DNA from: JAWXTP01 sp044433415
GTDB taxonomy: Bacteria; Bacteroidota; Bacteroidia; Bacteroidales; Rikenellaceae
Direction of reading: 5' to 3'
Length of the DNA: 32,100 nucleotides
Assembly: GCA_044433415.1 (NCBI GenBank)
Contig: JAWXTP010000022.1
Location: forward strand, 1-32,100
The position numbers and the translations under genes were made by a program. A model generated the notes under the pieces. It was not told the DNA's origin, made no database searches, and saw only the letters and a program-made list of their open reading frames with translations. Shown in pieces: positions 1 through 8,058 of this stretch; the first letter of the stretch is position 1, and every line of letters begins with the position of its first letter.

Positions 1-1296
1 ACCTAGACCTATACCTAATTTATCAAGGTCTTTTTGAGTTTTAGGCTCAATAGCAAGACCGATAACTGGCTCAGGGAAAGTCATAGACTCAAGAACGATA
101 CGAGCTTTTTCGTCACAAAGAGTATCACCAGTACGTACATCTTTAAAACCTACTGCTGCGCAAATGTCACCTGCACCAATTGTTTCCATTGGATTTTGTT
201 TGTTTGCGTGCATTTGGTAGATACGGCTGATACGCTCTTTTTTACCAGAACGAGTGTTGAATACGTAAGAACCAGCGTCAAGTTTACCAGAGTAAACACG
301 AACGAATGCTAAACGACCTACGAATGGGTCAGTAGCAATTTTGAATGCTAAACCACAGAATGGCTCAGCTTCAGATGCTTTACGTATAGTTTCTTCACCA
401 GATTCAGGATCGATACCTATTGTATTTTCAACGTCCATTGGAGATGGAAGGTAAGCGATAACAGAGTCAAGTAATAACTGAACACCTTTGTTTTTGAATG
501 AAGAGCCACAAGTCATCGGAATAACGCTCATGTTACAAGTTGCAACACGTAAAGCAGCCATAATTTCGTCAGATGTGATTGAATCTGGATCTTCAAAGAA
601 TTTCTCCATTAAAGCATCATCAGAAGCAGCAATCTCTTCGATAAGAGTGTTTCTCCACTCAGCAGCTTCAGCAGCCATGTGAGCAGGAATCTCTTCAATT
701 TTGTAGTTATCACGTACGTTTTTGTCATCAAAATAGATTAACGCACGATTGTGAATAAGGTCTACAAGACCTTCGAATTTGTCTTCTGCACCGATAGGTA
801 GAGTGATAGGAATTGCATTTGCACCTAAACGCTCTTTAACCTGAGCTACTACTGCTAAGAAATCAGCACCAGTACGGTCCATTTTGTTTACATAACCAAT
901 ACGAGGTACGTTGTATTTGTCAGCTTGACGCCATACAGTCTCACTTTGAGGCTCTACACCACCTACTGCACAAAAAGTTGCAACAGCACCGTCAAGAACA
1001 CGTAAAGAACGCTCTACCTCTACAGTAAAGTCAACGTGTCCAGGAGTATCGATAATATTAATTTGGTATGTTTTGTCTAGATAGTTCCAGAATGCTGTAG
1101 TCGCTGCAGATGTAATTGTAATACCACGTTCTTGCTCTTGAACCATCCAGTCCATAGTAGCACCACCTTCGTGAACTTCACCAATCTTGTGAGTTTTACC
1201 TGTATAGAAAAGGATACGCTCTGAAGTTGTAGTCTTACCCGCATCGATGTGCGCCATAATACCAATATTTCTTGTATATCTAAGATCTCTTGCCAT
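1..1296 (-). CDS. fusA: Elongation factor G, partial (C-terminus beyond window)
   Basis: GTPase that drives ribosomal translocation of tRNA and mRNA, acting in the cytoplasm. The visible part is the N-terminal 432 residues of a protein normally about 700 long; the frame runs open to base 1. Reading from the ATG at 1296, the protein starts MARDLRYTRNIGIMAHIDAG, with the P-loop AHIDAGKTT, the G2/switch region ending RGITIT, the G3 motif DTPGHVDF and the G4 motif NKMDR, followed by the start of domain II. It is the third gene of the str operon, 29 bases after the rpsG stop and in the usual rpsL-rpsG-fusA order. tufA, which often follows, would lie outside the window. The assignment is secure; only the truncation by the window edge limits it. 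Confidence 0.97.
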   Translation of the reverse strand, partial: MARDLRYTRNIGIMAHIDAGKTTTSERILFYTGKTHKIGEVHEGGATMDWMVQEQERGITITSAATTAFWNYLDKTYQINIIDTPGHVDFTVEVERSLRVLDGAVATFCAVGGVEPQSETVWRQADKYNVPRIGYVNKMDRTGADFLAVVAQVKERLGANAIPITLPIGAEDKFEGLVDLIHNRALIYFDDKNVRDNYKIEEIPAHMAAEAAEWRNTLIEEIAASDDALMEKFFEDPDSITSDEIMAALRVATCNMSVIPMTCGSSFKNKGVQLLLDSVIAYLPSPMDVENTIGIDPESGEETIRKASEAEPFCGLAFKIATDPFVGRLAFVRVYSGKLDAGSYVFNTRSGKKERISRIYQMHANKQNPMETIGAGDICAAVGFKDVRTGDTLCDEKARIVLESMTFPEPVIGLAIEPKTQKDLDKLGIGLG

Positions 1297-1325
1297 TTTG
1301 ATAAATATTATAATATTATGGATTA

Positions 1326-1802
1326 TTAAAATCTGAAGTGTGCAAATGCTTTGTTTGCATCAGCCATTCTGTGCATTTCTTCTTTACGTTTGAATGCACC
1401 ACCCTCTTCGTTATATGCCGCAATTATTTCAGCAGATAGTTTTTCTGCCATTGAGCGACCAGCTCTTTTTCTTGAATAAAGAACCATGTTCTTCATACTG
1501 ATTGACACTTTACGCTCTGGTCTAACCTCAACAGGAACTTGGAAGTTTGCACCACCAACACGACGAGATTTAACCTCTACTTGTGGAGTGATGTTTTCTA
1601 CTGCTTTTTTCCAAATTTCTAAAGGAGCCTTATCTGAGTCCTTCATCTTCTCACCTACGATTTCTAATGATTTGTAGAAAATTTCGTAAGCAATACTCTT
1701 CTTACCGTCCAGCATAATACTGTTAACGAAACGAGTTACCATCACGTCTCCAAATTTAGGATCTGGAAGTAGAATTCGCTTTTTAGGCTTCGCTTTTCTC
1801 AT
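1326..1802 (-). CDS. rpsG: Small ribosomal subunit protein S7
   Basis: Primary 16S rRNA-binding protein that nucleates assembly of the 30S head domain. The 158-residue product has the family's usual length and begins MRKAKPKKR, with the conserved stretch RRVGGANFQVPVEV near residues 80-93 and the RAGRSMAEKLSAEI segment near 113-126. The ATG at 1802 follows an A-rich leader without a clear Shine-Dalgarno, normal for Bacteroidetes. It lies 108 bases after rpsL and 29 bases before fusA in the str operon. In Escherichia coli, S7 represses its own translation by binding the rpsL-rpsG spacer; the spacer here could hold such a site but its fold has not been tested. Confidence 0.98.
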   Translation of the reverse strand: MRKAKPKKRILLPDPKFGDVMVTRFVNSIMLDGKKSIAYEIFYKSLEIVGEKMKDSDKAPLEIWKKAVENITPQVEVKSRRVGGANFQVPVEVRPERKVSISMKNMVLYSRKRAGRSMAEKLSAEIIAAYNEEGGAFKRKEEMHRMADANKAFAHFRF

Positions 1803-1910
1803 TTTTTTTAAAACTTTTGTGACAGCTCTTAGTCTGTCTTTTGTGAAAATTGAATAATAAATTAAATTTTGTTAATTTCGTCTTACGACAGGGTCAACTT
1901 CCCGAGATGA
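1803..1910 (-). promoter_or_regulatory. rpsL-rpsG spacer, possible S7 autoregulatory leader
   Basis: This 108-base spacer is long for a ribosomal operon. On the mRNA strand it carries a small hairpin with arms GACAG (1834-1838 on the complement) and CTGTC (1821-1825), placed about 18 bases before the rpsG start. In E. coli the equivalent spacer is the S7 translational operator. The link here is inference from position only. Confidence 0.25.
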
Positions 1911-2294
1911 TTACTTTTTACCTGCTTTAGGTTTTTTAGTACCATACTTAGAACGACGTTGATTTCTACCGTCTACACCTGAAGCATCTAGAGCTCCACG
2001 AACTAAGTGGTAACGTACCCCTGGAAGGTCTTTTACACGACCACCACGAACTAAAACGATCGAGTGTTCCTGTAGATTGTGTCCTTCTCCAGGTATATAA
2101 GCATTAATCTCTTTACCATTTGTTAAGCGCACACGTGCAACTTTACGCATAGCCGAGTTAGGTTTTTTTGGAGTTGTTGTGTAAACTCTTACACACACTC
2201 CACGACGTTGTGGACAAGCGTCTAACGCCGGAGCTTTACTGTTGTACTCTGGTCTAACACGACCCTTACGTACTAACTGTTGAATTGTTGGCAT
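1911..2294 (-). CDS. rpsL: Small ribosomal subunit protein S12
   Basis: Decoding-centre protein of the 30S subunit that controls translational accuracy. The 127-residue product starts MPTIQQLVRKGR and contains TTTPKKPNSAMRKVARVRL and GRVKDLPGVRYH. Both lysines whose substitution commonly gives streptomycin resistance in other bacteria (in the PKKPNS and VKDLPG motifs) are wild type here. First gene of the str operon; the start follows a leader of about 55 bases from a clear promoter at 2357-2388. Confidence 0.98.
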   Translation of the reverse strand: MPTIQQLVRKGRVRPEYNSKAPALDACPQRRGVCVRVYTTTPKKPNSAMRKVARVRLTNGKEINAYIPGEGHNLQEHSIVLVRGGRVKDLPGVRYHLVRGALDASGVDGRNQRRSKYGTKKPKAGKK

Positions 2295-2356
2295 TTTTTA
2301 CTTTGCTTTTTTAAAAATTAATTGCGTTCGACAAAACACATATACAAATTGAGCCA

Positions 2357-2388
2357 CAAAAGTAGTGTTTTTTTTCTGAACTACAAAA
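2357..2388 (-). promoter_or_regulatory. Promoter of the str operon (Bacteroidetes type)
   Basis: On the minus strand a -7 box TACTTTTG (2357-2364) matches TAnnTTTG exactly, and a TTTTG -33 element (2384-2388) lies 19 bases upstream, the spacing known for the Bacteroidetes primary sigma factor. Transcription would start near 2350, giving a leader of about 55 bases before the rpsL ATG at 2294. Confidence 0.75.
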
Positions 2389-2394
2389 TAATAC

Positions 2395-2748
2395 ACCTAT
2401 TTTTTAATAAAGTAGGGTAAAACAATTATTGCCATATTTCTAACAGCACTCTTGGAACGATATTTTTCACTATCAAATCTCAATATAGAACCACTATATT
2501 GAGGAGAGTTCTAGAAACTGGTTTTATTCGATTTTGAATTTTAAAGTTTTAGATTTGCAGTTTTATAAATACAGGCGTGGTGGCTCCCACGGCGTATTTG
2601 TAAAAGTTCAAAGATGAAACGTTAAAATTTGAAAGCGTTAAAACCCAGTTTCTAGAAGTTTCCTTAAGATTCAATAGCAAAAAATCTCATCTCCAATAGC
2701 ACTCTTAAAAATACACCAATAATTATTTTACCCTACTTAATAATAGGT
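2395..2748. repeat. Nested fold-back element, MITE-like
   Basis: The 588-base gap between rpsL and the GH43 gene is mostly this structure. Outer arms at 2395-2431 and 2717-2748 are inverted copies sharing the core AAGTAGGGTAAAA and AATTATTG, with a few gaps. Inside, a second palindrome at 2509-2657 has perfect 13-base arms (TTCTAGAAACTGG and its complement) and continues as an imperfect stem to a central GTGG/CCAC loop near 2583. No open frame of useful length lies inside. The overall shape suggests a small non-autonomous mobile or structured repeat; no target-site duplication could be assigned with confidence, and other copies cannot be sought in this window. Confidence 0.6.
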
Positions 2749-2797
2749 TAGGAGGGTGCAAATACTATTTATAAACATCTATTAGTCTAAGTGTTTT

Positions 2798-2855
2798 ATA
2801 AAAAAATCCTCTAAACTAACATATATTTTTACAATATAAATTAATTTAGAGGATT
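2798..2855 (-). terminator. Rho-independent terminator of the GH43 gene
   Basis: Perfect 11-base arms AATCCTCTAAA (2805-2815) and TTTAGAGGATT (2845-2855) close a 29-base loop. On the minus strand the stem is followed by a run of seven T residues, as expected for an intrinsic terminator 28 bases beyond the GH43 stop codon. Confidence 0.7.
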
Positions 2856-2882
2856 GAATATCAAGTAAATAATAAAATATCT

Positions 2883-3821
2883 TTATTTTATCTCAGCTCT
2901 TTTCTCTATAGTATACACCACTGGTTGTATCGTACCATCTTCATTGAAATAAATTTTATCAAAACAAGCTGAACGACGGTTATAAGAACCTGCATTTACG
3001 TCTCCACGTTGATAAAAAATATACCATTGATTGTTAAACTCTATGAATGAATTGTGTGCTGGTGCATCCTTTTGCTCAGGTGTAATGTAACCCATAAATT
3101 TAGCATAACCTTTATCTTTTGTTGGCATAGGTGAATCTGCCATAAAATAAGCTGTACCTGCACCTTTACGAGCTGTGAAATAATATTTACCTTCACGTTT
3201 AAAGATGTGAACCGCTTCGTTTACCGTCTCCTCGCTAAGGCGTTGCCATTCTCCATCTAGCTCTACCATATTATCTTTAAGTTTTGCACCCATAACATGC
3301 CAGCCCTTATCGCCTATATCTATTTTATGGTCATTACCATAAATATAGGCTTGACCATCATCATCTACAAAAACTGTAGGGTCAAAAATTGCAGTGATAG
3401 CACTTGTTACAGCTTCTTCCCATGGACCTTCAGGGTTACGGCTTTTAGCTACACCTATATGTGTTTTATCAAATGGGAAGTAATAATAGTACCAACCATC
3501 TTTATATGCTGCATCAGGAGCATTCATCTGTCCTTGTGCCCAACTATATTCACGAGGTTTTAAAACCACTCCATGGTTAGTCCATGTTTTAAGGTCTGAA
3601 GATTCAATAACCACGTAATCCTGCATAGAAGAATAATTAACAGCATCAGGTTGATCGTGAGAACAGTAAACATAAACCTTACCATTAAATACCTCTGCTG
3701 AAGGATCAGCTAAATAAAGGAATTTAGGATCACCTAATTTTAAAATCGGATTATTTTGAGCTGTAGCTAAGCCACTTACTGCAAAAAGTGCGAATAATGC
3801 ACAAATAATGTTTTTTATCAT
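2883..3821 (-). CDS. Secreted glycoside hydrolase family 43 protein
   Basis: Five-bladed beta-propeller glycosidase; family GH43 mostly cleaves arabinose- or xylose-containing plant polysaccharides, and the exact substrate cannot be read from sequence. The 312-residue product has a signal peptide (residues 1-21, hydrophobic core ICALFALFAVSGLATA, cut after AQ or TA), no lipobox, and a single catalytic domain. Likely catalytic residues by family pattern are Asp39 (LADPSAEVF, base), Asp147 (FDPTVFVDDDGQAYI, pKa modulator) and Glu202 (NEAVHIFKREGKYYF, acid). It has no carbohydrate-binding module. It stands alone, with its own -7 box upstream (3847-3854) and terminator downstream, and no SusC/SusD pair adjacent, so it is not part of a visible polysaccharide utilisation locus. 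Family assignment is strong; numbering of the acid is tentative. Confidence 0.88.
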   Translation of the reverse strand: MIKNIICALFALFAVSGLATAQNNPILKLGDPKFLYLADPSAEVFNGKVYVYCSHDQPDAVNYSSMQDYVVIESSDLKTWTNHGVVLKPREYSWAQGQMNAPDAAYKDGWYYYYFPFDKTHIGVAKSRNPEGPWEEAVTSAITAIFDPTVFVDDDGQAYIYGNDHKIDIGDKGWHVMGAKLKDNMVELDGEWQRLSEETVNEAVHIFKREGKYYFTARKGAGTAYFMADSPMPTKDKGYAKFMGYITPEQKDAPAHNSFIEFNNQWYIFYQRGDVNAGSYNRRSACFDKIYFNEDGTIQPVVYTIEKRAEIK

Positions 3822-3846
3822 TTTATTTAAATTTTATGTACAAAGG

Positions 3847-3854
3847 CAAATATA
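3847..3854 (-). promoter_or_regulatory. Candidate -7 box for the GH43 gene
   Basis: TATATTTG on the minus strand matches TAnnTTTG and lies 25 bases before the GH43 start. A TTTG -33 element at the usual 19-base spacing was not seen, so the call rests on one box in AT-rich DNA. Confidence 0.35.
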
Positions 3855-3895
3855 CATTATTTTTTACAAAAAACCATATTTTTAACATAAAAGAA

Positions 3896-3914
3896 GGTAA
3901 CCTTTTGGGTCACC
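3896..3914 (-). terminator. Terminator-like hairpin after rpiB
   Basis: Arms GGTAACC (3896-3902) and GGTCACC (3908-3914) pair with one mismatch around a five-base loop. On the minus strand the hairpin is followed by TTCTTTTATG, a moderate T-rich tail. It lies about 65 bases past the rpiB stop and would separate rpiB from the GH43 gene. Confidence 0.5.
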
Positions 3915-3980
3915 CTCCATGTATATGTTTCTATTATATGTATTGTATTTTACCAGCATAAGGCAGAAAAACAACAGTTC

Positions 3981-4421
3981 TTACTTACAAGCAATCTTAT
4001 CTACACGATTCTGATGTCTTCCCCCCTCAAACTCTGCTTCAAGGAATGCATCAACAATAGCTATAACCTCTTCATTGTTAAGGAATCGTGCAGGTATAGA
4101 ACATACGTTTGCATCATTATGTGTACGAGCTAAAGATGCAATCTCTGGAATCCATGAAAGTGCAGCTCTAATTCCCTGGTGTTTATTTAAAGTTATTGTT
4201 ATACCATTTGCACTACCACAGAATGCAAATCCAAAGGCGCAATCACCTTTTTCTATACCACTTGCCAAAGCGTGAGCAAAATCAGGATAGTCAACACTTT
4301 CTTCTGAGTAACATCCATAATCTTTGATTGCATAACCAAGAGATAATAGGTAGCCTGCTACTAATTCTTTTTTTTCAAAACCTGCATGATCTGCTGCAAG
4401 TCCAAATATTTTAGTTTCCAT
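3981..4421 (-). CDS. rpiB: Ribose-5-phosphate isomerase B (RpiB/LacAB family)
   Basis: Interconverts ribose 5-phosphate and ribulose 5-phosphate in the non-oxidative pentose phosphate pathway; cytoplasmic. The 146-residue product has the family's usual length. Visible motifs are AADHAGFEKK (residues 9-18, phosphate and substrate binding with Asp11 and His12), DYPDFAH (44-50), FCGSANGI with the likely catalytic Cys68, and ARTHNDANV with His101. The C-terminal GGRHQNRVDKI motif is also typical. It lies 36 bases downstream of the prenyl synthase on the same strand, so co-transcription is likely. Sugar-phosphate isomerases of the LacA/LacB branch look similar, but the cysteine and HND motifs favour RpiB. 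Confidence 0.93.
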   Translation of the reverse strand: METKIFGLAADHAGFEKKELVAGYLLSLGYAIKDYGCYSEESVDYPDFAHALASGIEKGDCAFGFAFCGSANGITITLNKHQGIRAALSWIPEIASLARTHNDANVCSIPARFLNNEEVIAIVDAFLEAEFEGGRHQNRVDKIACK

Positions 4422-4457
4422 ATTTGTATATATAATGTATTAATGTGTACTGTGTAG

Positions 4458-5432
4458 TTATTTTTGTCTTTCTAATATAAAGTTTGCATAGTTTACAAGA
4501 GCTGTTTTAAATTCAGACTCCTTATAATCTTTCAAGATAATAAGAGCTTCATTTTTTATAGCCTCCATTTTCTCACGCGCCATATCCACACCTTTTTTTG
4601 TCGTCACAAAGTTATAAATATAAGAAACATTATCTCTATTAGAATCCACTTTACGTAATCTTTTTAGCACTTCTTTTTGTTCCGCCTTAGAACTATTCAT
4701 AAGCGACAAAATAAGAGGAAGAGTCATTTTCTTTTCACGAATATCATTCAGTGAAGGCTTCCCTGTAGCACTTGTTATGTTGTAATCTAAGATATCATCT
4801 TTAATTTGAAACGCTAAACCAAGCAAGGTTCCGAATTTTGCCATCGCCTCAACCTCTTTTTCAGAAGCATCAGCACTCACAGCCCCTGCCTCAGCACAAG
4901 CCCCTAACAAAACTCCTGTTTTGCAACGTATAACTTCATAGTAACGCTCCTCTGAGAAGTTAAGTTCTTCGGACGATTCACTTTGCAAAATCTCACCTAG
5001 CGACATGTCTTTCATAACATCGCTTATTATCTCTATAATCTTATAATAATTATGATCAATTGCAAGTTTTAAAGACACAGAAAGAATATAGTCACCTATA
5101 AGCACAGCTTTTTTAGACCCCCAAAGTGCGTTAACACTAAAGAATCCCCTACGATAATATGATTCATCAACTATATCATCATGAATTAATGAAGCTGTGT
5201 GCATCATCTCTATGATAGTAGCAGAAATATAGCTTTCTTTTGTGATTTTACCATGCAGCGATGCACATAACAACACAAAAAGAGGACGCATTTTCTTACC
5301 TCCTGTCTTATGTAAATATTTCAGAACTTTAGTTACTGACTTTTCATTACTGTTCAAGGTCTGTACATAATAAGCCTCAAACTCACCCAATTGTTCTAAA
5401 ATAGGTTGTTGTATCTCTCCTAAACTTGTCAT
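4458..5432 (-). CDS. Polyprenyl diphosphate synthase, long-chain type
   Basis: Trans-prenyltransferase that extends farnesyl or geranyl diphosphate with isopentenyl diphosphate, probably making the menaquinone side chain. From the ATG at 5432 the product is 324 residues (MTSLGEIQQPIL), the usual family length; the frame is open 14 codons further upstream, but that stretch crosses a candidate -7 box and has no homology-like features. The first aspartate-rich motif is DDIVDE in ASLIHDDIVDE, the second is DDILDY in FQIKDDILDY. The residue five before the first motif is alanine rather than an aromatic, the known hallmark of long-chain synthases. GGKKMRP near residue 45 is the substrate-binding GGKRxRP variant. 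Divergent from the YfhO gene; rpiB follows 36 bases downstream. Confidence 0.9.
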   Translation of the reverse strand: MTSLGEIQQPILEQLGEFEAYYVQTLNSNEKSVTKVLKYLHKTGGKKMRPLFVLLCASLHGKITKESYISATIIEMMHTASLIHDDIVDESYYRRGFFSVNALWGSKKAVLIGDYILSVSLKLAIDHNYYKIIEIISDVMKDMSLGEILQSESSEELNFSEERYYEVIRCKTGVLLGACAEAGAVSADASEKEVEAMAKFGTLLGLAFQIKDDILDYNITSATGKPSLNDIREKKMTLPLILSLMNSSKAEQKEVLKRLRKVDSNRDNVSYIYNFVTTKKGVDMAREKMEAIKNEALIILKDYKESEFKTALVNYANFILERQK

Positions 5433-5452
5433 TTTTTTCGAAAATTGATTTA

Positions 5453-5460
5453 CAAATGTA
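5453..5460 (-). promoter_or_regulatory. Candidate -7 box for the prenyl synthase gene
   Basis: TACATTTG on the minus strand matches TAnnTTTG and lies 20 bases before the ATG at 5432, which would give a very short leader. No well-spaced -33 element was found. Confidence 0.35.
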
Positions 5461-5501
5461 CAAATTAATATCAAAAATTAAATAGTGTTAAGTCTTTTTT
5501 T

Positions 5502-5509
5502 TATCTTTG
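5502..5509 (+). promoter_or_regulatory. -7 box for the YfhO-ftsX-DUF3098-uppP run
   Basis: TATCTTTG is an exact match to the Bacteroidetes -7 consensus, preceded by a T-rich tract and an AT-rich region. The -33 element is weak. Transcription would start near 5516, leaving a leader of about 125 bases before the ATG at 5641 and making the GTG at 5485 unusable as a start from this promoter. Confidence 0.55.
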
Positions 5510-5640
5510 TAGGATATTTGTTATTTTTAAAAATACTAAAAACTACAAGTATACACAATTTAAAATCCCTTTTGGGAAGTTATATAAATTGGTTTTATAC
5601 AATTTATATAAGTTTTCATATAATTAATTCATTTTTTATT

Positions 5641-8058
5641 ATGTTAAAAAAGACCTTGCCACATTTTATAGCACTAACAATCTTTGCCTTAATTTCTGTA
5701 TTTTATTTTCTTCCGCAATATGAAGGAAAAGACGTTCGCATGCATGACGACATTCAAGCAACAGGAATGACAGGCGGTATTACTGAACACATAGAAAAAT
5801 ATGGAGAACACCCTCAATGGGCTCCAAATATGTTTTCGGGAATGCCTGCCTACCTAATCAACATGAATTATGACGGTAGGTTATTGAAAGAAGCATCAAG
5901 AGTATTCTACTTCTTAGGCACACCCGCAGCCTACTACTTTATCCTTATGGCAGGTTTCTACTTTATGCTACTTTGCTTTGGCATTAACCCCTACCTTGCA
6001 ATAGTCGGAAGTATTGGATATGGACTATCCTCCTACTTCTTTATAATATATGAAGCAGGTCATATTACTAAACTAATGGCATTAAGTTTTATTGCCCCAC
6101 TTATAGGTTCTATTTACTATACATACACAAAAAACCTTTGGCTAGGAGCTTCTTTTGCTGCCGCCTTTGCCGCTATAGAGATAAGCACTTCTCACCCTCA
6201 GATTCCTTACTATTTCTTTTTTGTAATAGTAGCCATCTTTGCAGCTCAACTTTATAACTACAAACAAGAAAATAAAATTAAGGAATTTATAAAGAGAAGC
6301 TGTGTTCTTATAGTTGCTGCAATGTTAGGCTTAGGAGCAAATATTGTTCAACTTTGGTATATTAACGACTACTCAAAGGATTCTACACGCTCTAAAAGTG
6401 AGCTTACACTAGCTGATAGCGACACTCAAAATCAAACCTCAGGTCTAGATAAGGATTATATCACAGCTTGGAGTTACGGGAAAATGGAAACTTTCAATCT
6501 CTACATCCCTAATCTTTATGGGGGTAGTTCAATGGGTGGATTCTCATCTGATGGAGAAGTCTCAAAAAGTCTTAAAAAATACACCAATCAAGCATCAAAA
6601 ATAGCTACTTCACTTCCTGGTTATTGGGGTCCTCAACCTTCTACTTCAGGACCTGTGTATGTAGGAGCTGTTATGATATTCTTATTTATCTTTGGACTAT
6701 TCATCCTTAAAGGTAAAGAAAAATATTGGCTTATTGCTGTCACTGCCTTAAGTCTCTTGTTAGCATGGGGACACCATTTAATGTGGTTTACAGATTTATT
6801 TATAGACTACTTCCCTGGGTACAATAAGTTTAGAACTGTATCTATGATACTTGTTATTGCAGAATGGTCTATACCTTTACTAGGTATGTTAGCCCTAAAG
6901 AAACTATGGGACAATGAAATCCCTCAGGAAAAACTATTATCTGCTTTAAAAACTTCTTCTATAATCTCAGCGGCTATATGTATTTTCTTTGCTCTAGTCT
7001 GGGGTAATTTCGTAAGTTTTGAAGCCTCTTATGATGGCTCTATGGGACTTCCAGAAGATGTAGTTATGGCTATGAGCGACGAACGTTTATCTATTATGCG
7101 TTCTGACGCTTTCCGTTCGTTAATATTCTCTCTACTAACCGCAGGTACTATTTTCTTATTCTACAAAGGTAAACTTAAAAAGAATTACTTCGTCATTGTG
7201 TTAGGACTTCTTATATTAGCCGACATGATTCCTGTTAATAAGAGATTCTTAAACGGCGATGATTTTATAACAGTTAAAGAAGCTAAAACTATAAAACCTA
7301 CATCTGCTGACTTAGAGATACTAAAAGACAAAGACCTATCTTATAGAGTTGTGAATTTAAGTACAAATCCTTTTGCAGATGCTACTACATCTTACTTTCA
7401 TAAAAGTATAGGTGGCTACCATGCTGCAAAAATGCGTCGTTATCAAGAAATCATAGATAAATATCTTATGACTATGGATATGGATGTATACAATATGTTA
7501 AATGCTCGTTACTTTATAAACTCAGGAGAAAACGGAGCACTTACAGTAAGCTATAACAACGATGCACTAGGCAATGGTTGGTTTGTAGAAAATGTAGACC
7601 TTGTAAAGAGTGTTAACGATGAATACAATATGCTAGAGGATATAAATCCTAAAACTACTGCTATTGTAAATGAAAAATTTGCTAATCTATTCGAAGGTTT
7701 CCCTCTTACAAATAACACCGACACGCTAAGCAGTGTAACTTTAACTGACTATAAAGCCAACAAGCTAACATACAAAACAAATAGTTCACAAAAAGGCTTT
7801 GTGGTCTTTTCTGAAATCTACTACCCTAAAGGTTGGAGTGCCACAATAGATGGAACACCTGTAGAAATTATAAACGCAAACTACATCCTTAGAGGATTAG
7901 TAGTACCTGCTGGTGAGCACACTATAGAATTTAGCTTTAAAGCTCCAGGCTTTAATACTATGGTAATGATAACATATATTTCTTCTATTTTGATAATATT
8001 GATGTTATTTTTTTCTATTTACTTAACCTATAAACAAAATGGCAAAGTACAATCCTAA
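5641..8058 (+). CDS. YfhO-family polytopic membrane protein
   Basis: Large inner-membrane protein of the YfhO family (Pfam PF09586 by memory), thought to be GT-C-like glycosyltransferases; the Bacillus member acts in lipoteichoic acid glycosylation, but the substrate in Bacteroidetes is not established. From ATG 5641 the product is 805 residues. It has a first membrane segment at about 8-25, then an acidic loop with MHDDIQ (Asp36, Asp37), where GT-C enzymes carry catalytic acids, about ten further hydrophobic segments to residue 570, a soluble region, and a last segment near the C-terminus (about 775-797). The open frame extends upstream to a GTG at 5485, but the -7 box at 5502 lies inside that extension, so ATG 5641 is preferred. 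Its end overlaps ftsX by 20 bases. Confidence 0.85.
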   Translation: MLKKTLPHFIALTIFALISVFYFLPQYEGKDVRMHDDIQATGMTGGITEHIEKYGEHPQWAPNMFSGMPAYLINMNYDGRLLKEASRVFYFLGTPAAYYFILMAGFYFMLLCFGINPYLAIVGSIGYGLSSYFFIIYEAGHITKLMALSFIAPLIGSIYYTYTKNLWLGASFAAAFAAIEISTSHPQIPYYFFFVIVAIFAAQLYNYKQENKIKEFIKRSCVLIVAAMLGLGANIVQLWYINDYSKDSTRSKSELTLADSDTQNQTSGLDKDYITAWSYGKMETFNLYIPNLYGGSSMGGFSSDGEVSKSLKKYTNQASKIATSLPGYWGPQPSTSGPVYVGAVMIFLFIFGLFILKGKEKYWLIAVTALSLLLAWGHHLMWFTDLFIDYFPGYNKFRTVSMILVIAEWSIPLLGMLALKKLWDNEIPQEKLLSALKTSSIISAAICIFFALVWGNFVSFEASYDGSMGLPEDVVMAMSDERLSIMRSDAFRSLIFSLLTAGTIFLFYKGKLKKNYFVIVLGLLILADMIPVNKRFLNGDDFITVKEAKTIKPTSADLEILKDKDLSYRVVNLSTNPFADATTSYFHKSIGGYHAAKMRRYQEIIDKYLMTMDMDVYNMLNARYFINSGENGALTVSYNNDALGNGWFVENVDLVKSVNDEYNMLEDINPKTTAIVNEKFANLFEGFPLTNNTDTLSSVTLTDYKANKLTYKTNSSQKGFVVFSEIYYPKGWSATIDGTPVEIINANYILRGLVVPAGEHTIEFSFKAPGFNTMVMITYISSILIILMLFFSIYLTYKQNGKVQS

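Noticed and set aside
34..682. Small plus-strand open frames opposite fusA
   Set aside because: They are antisense shadows of a strongly conserved gene with no start signals or recognisable product.
5485..5640. A 52-codon N-terminal extension of the YfhO-family protein from a GTG at 5485
   Set aside because: A consensus -7 box (5502-5509) lies inside it, so the transcript would start after the GTG; the ATG at 5641 opens directly into the conserved first membrane segment.
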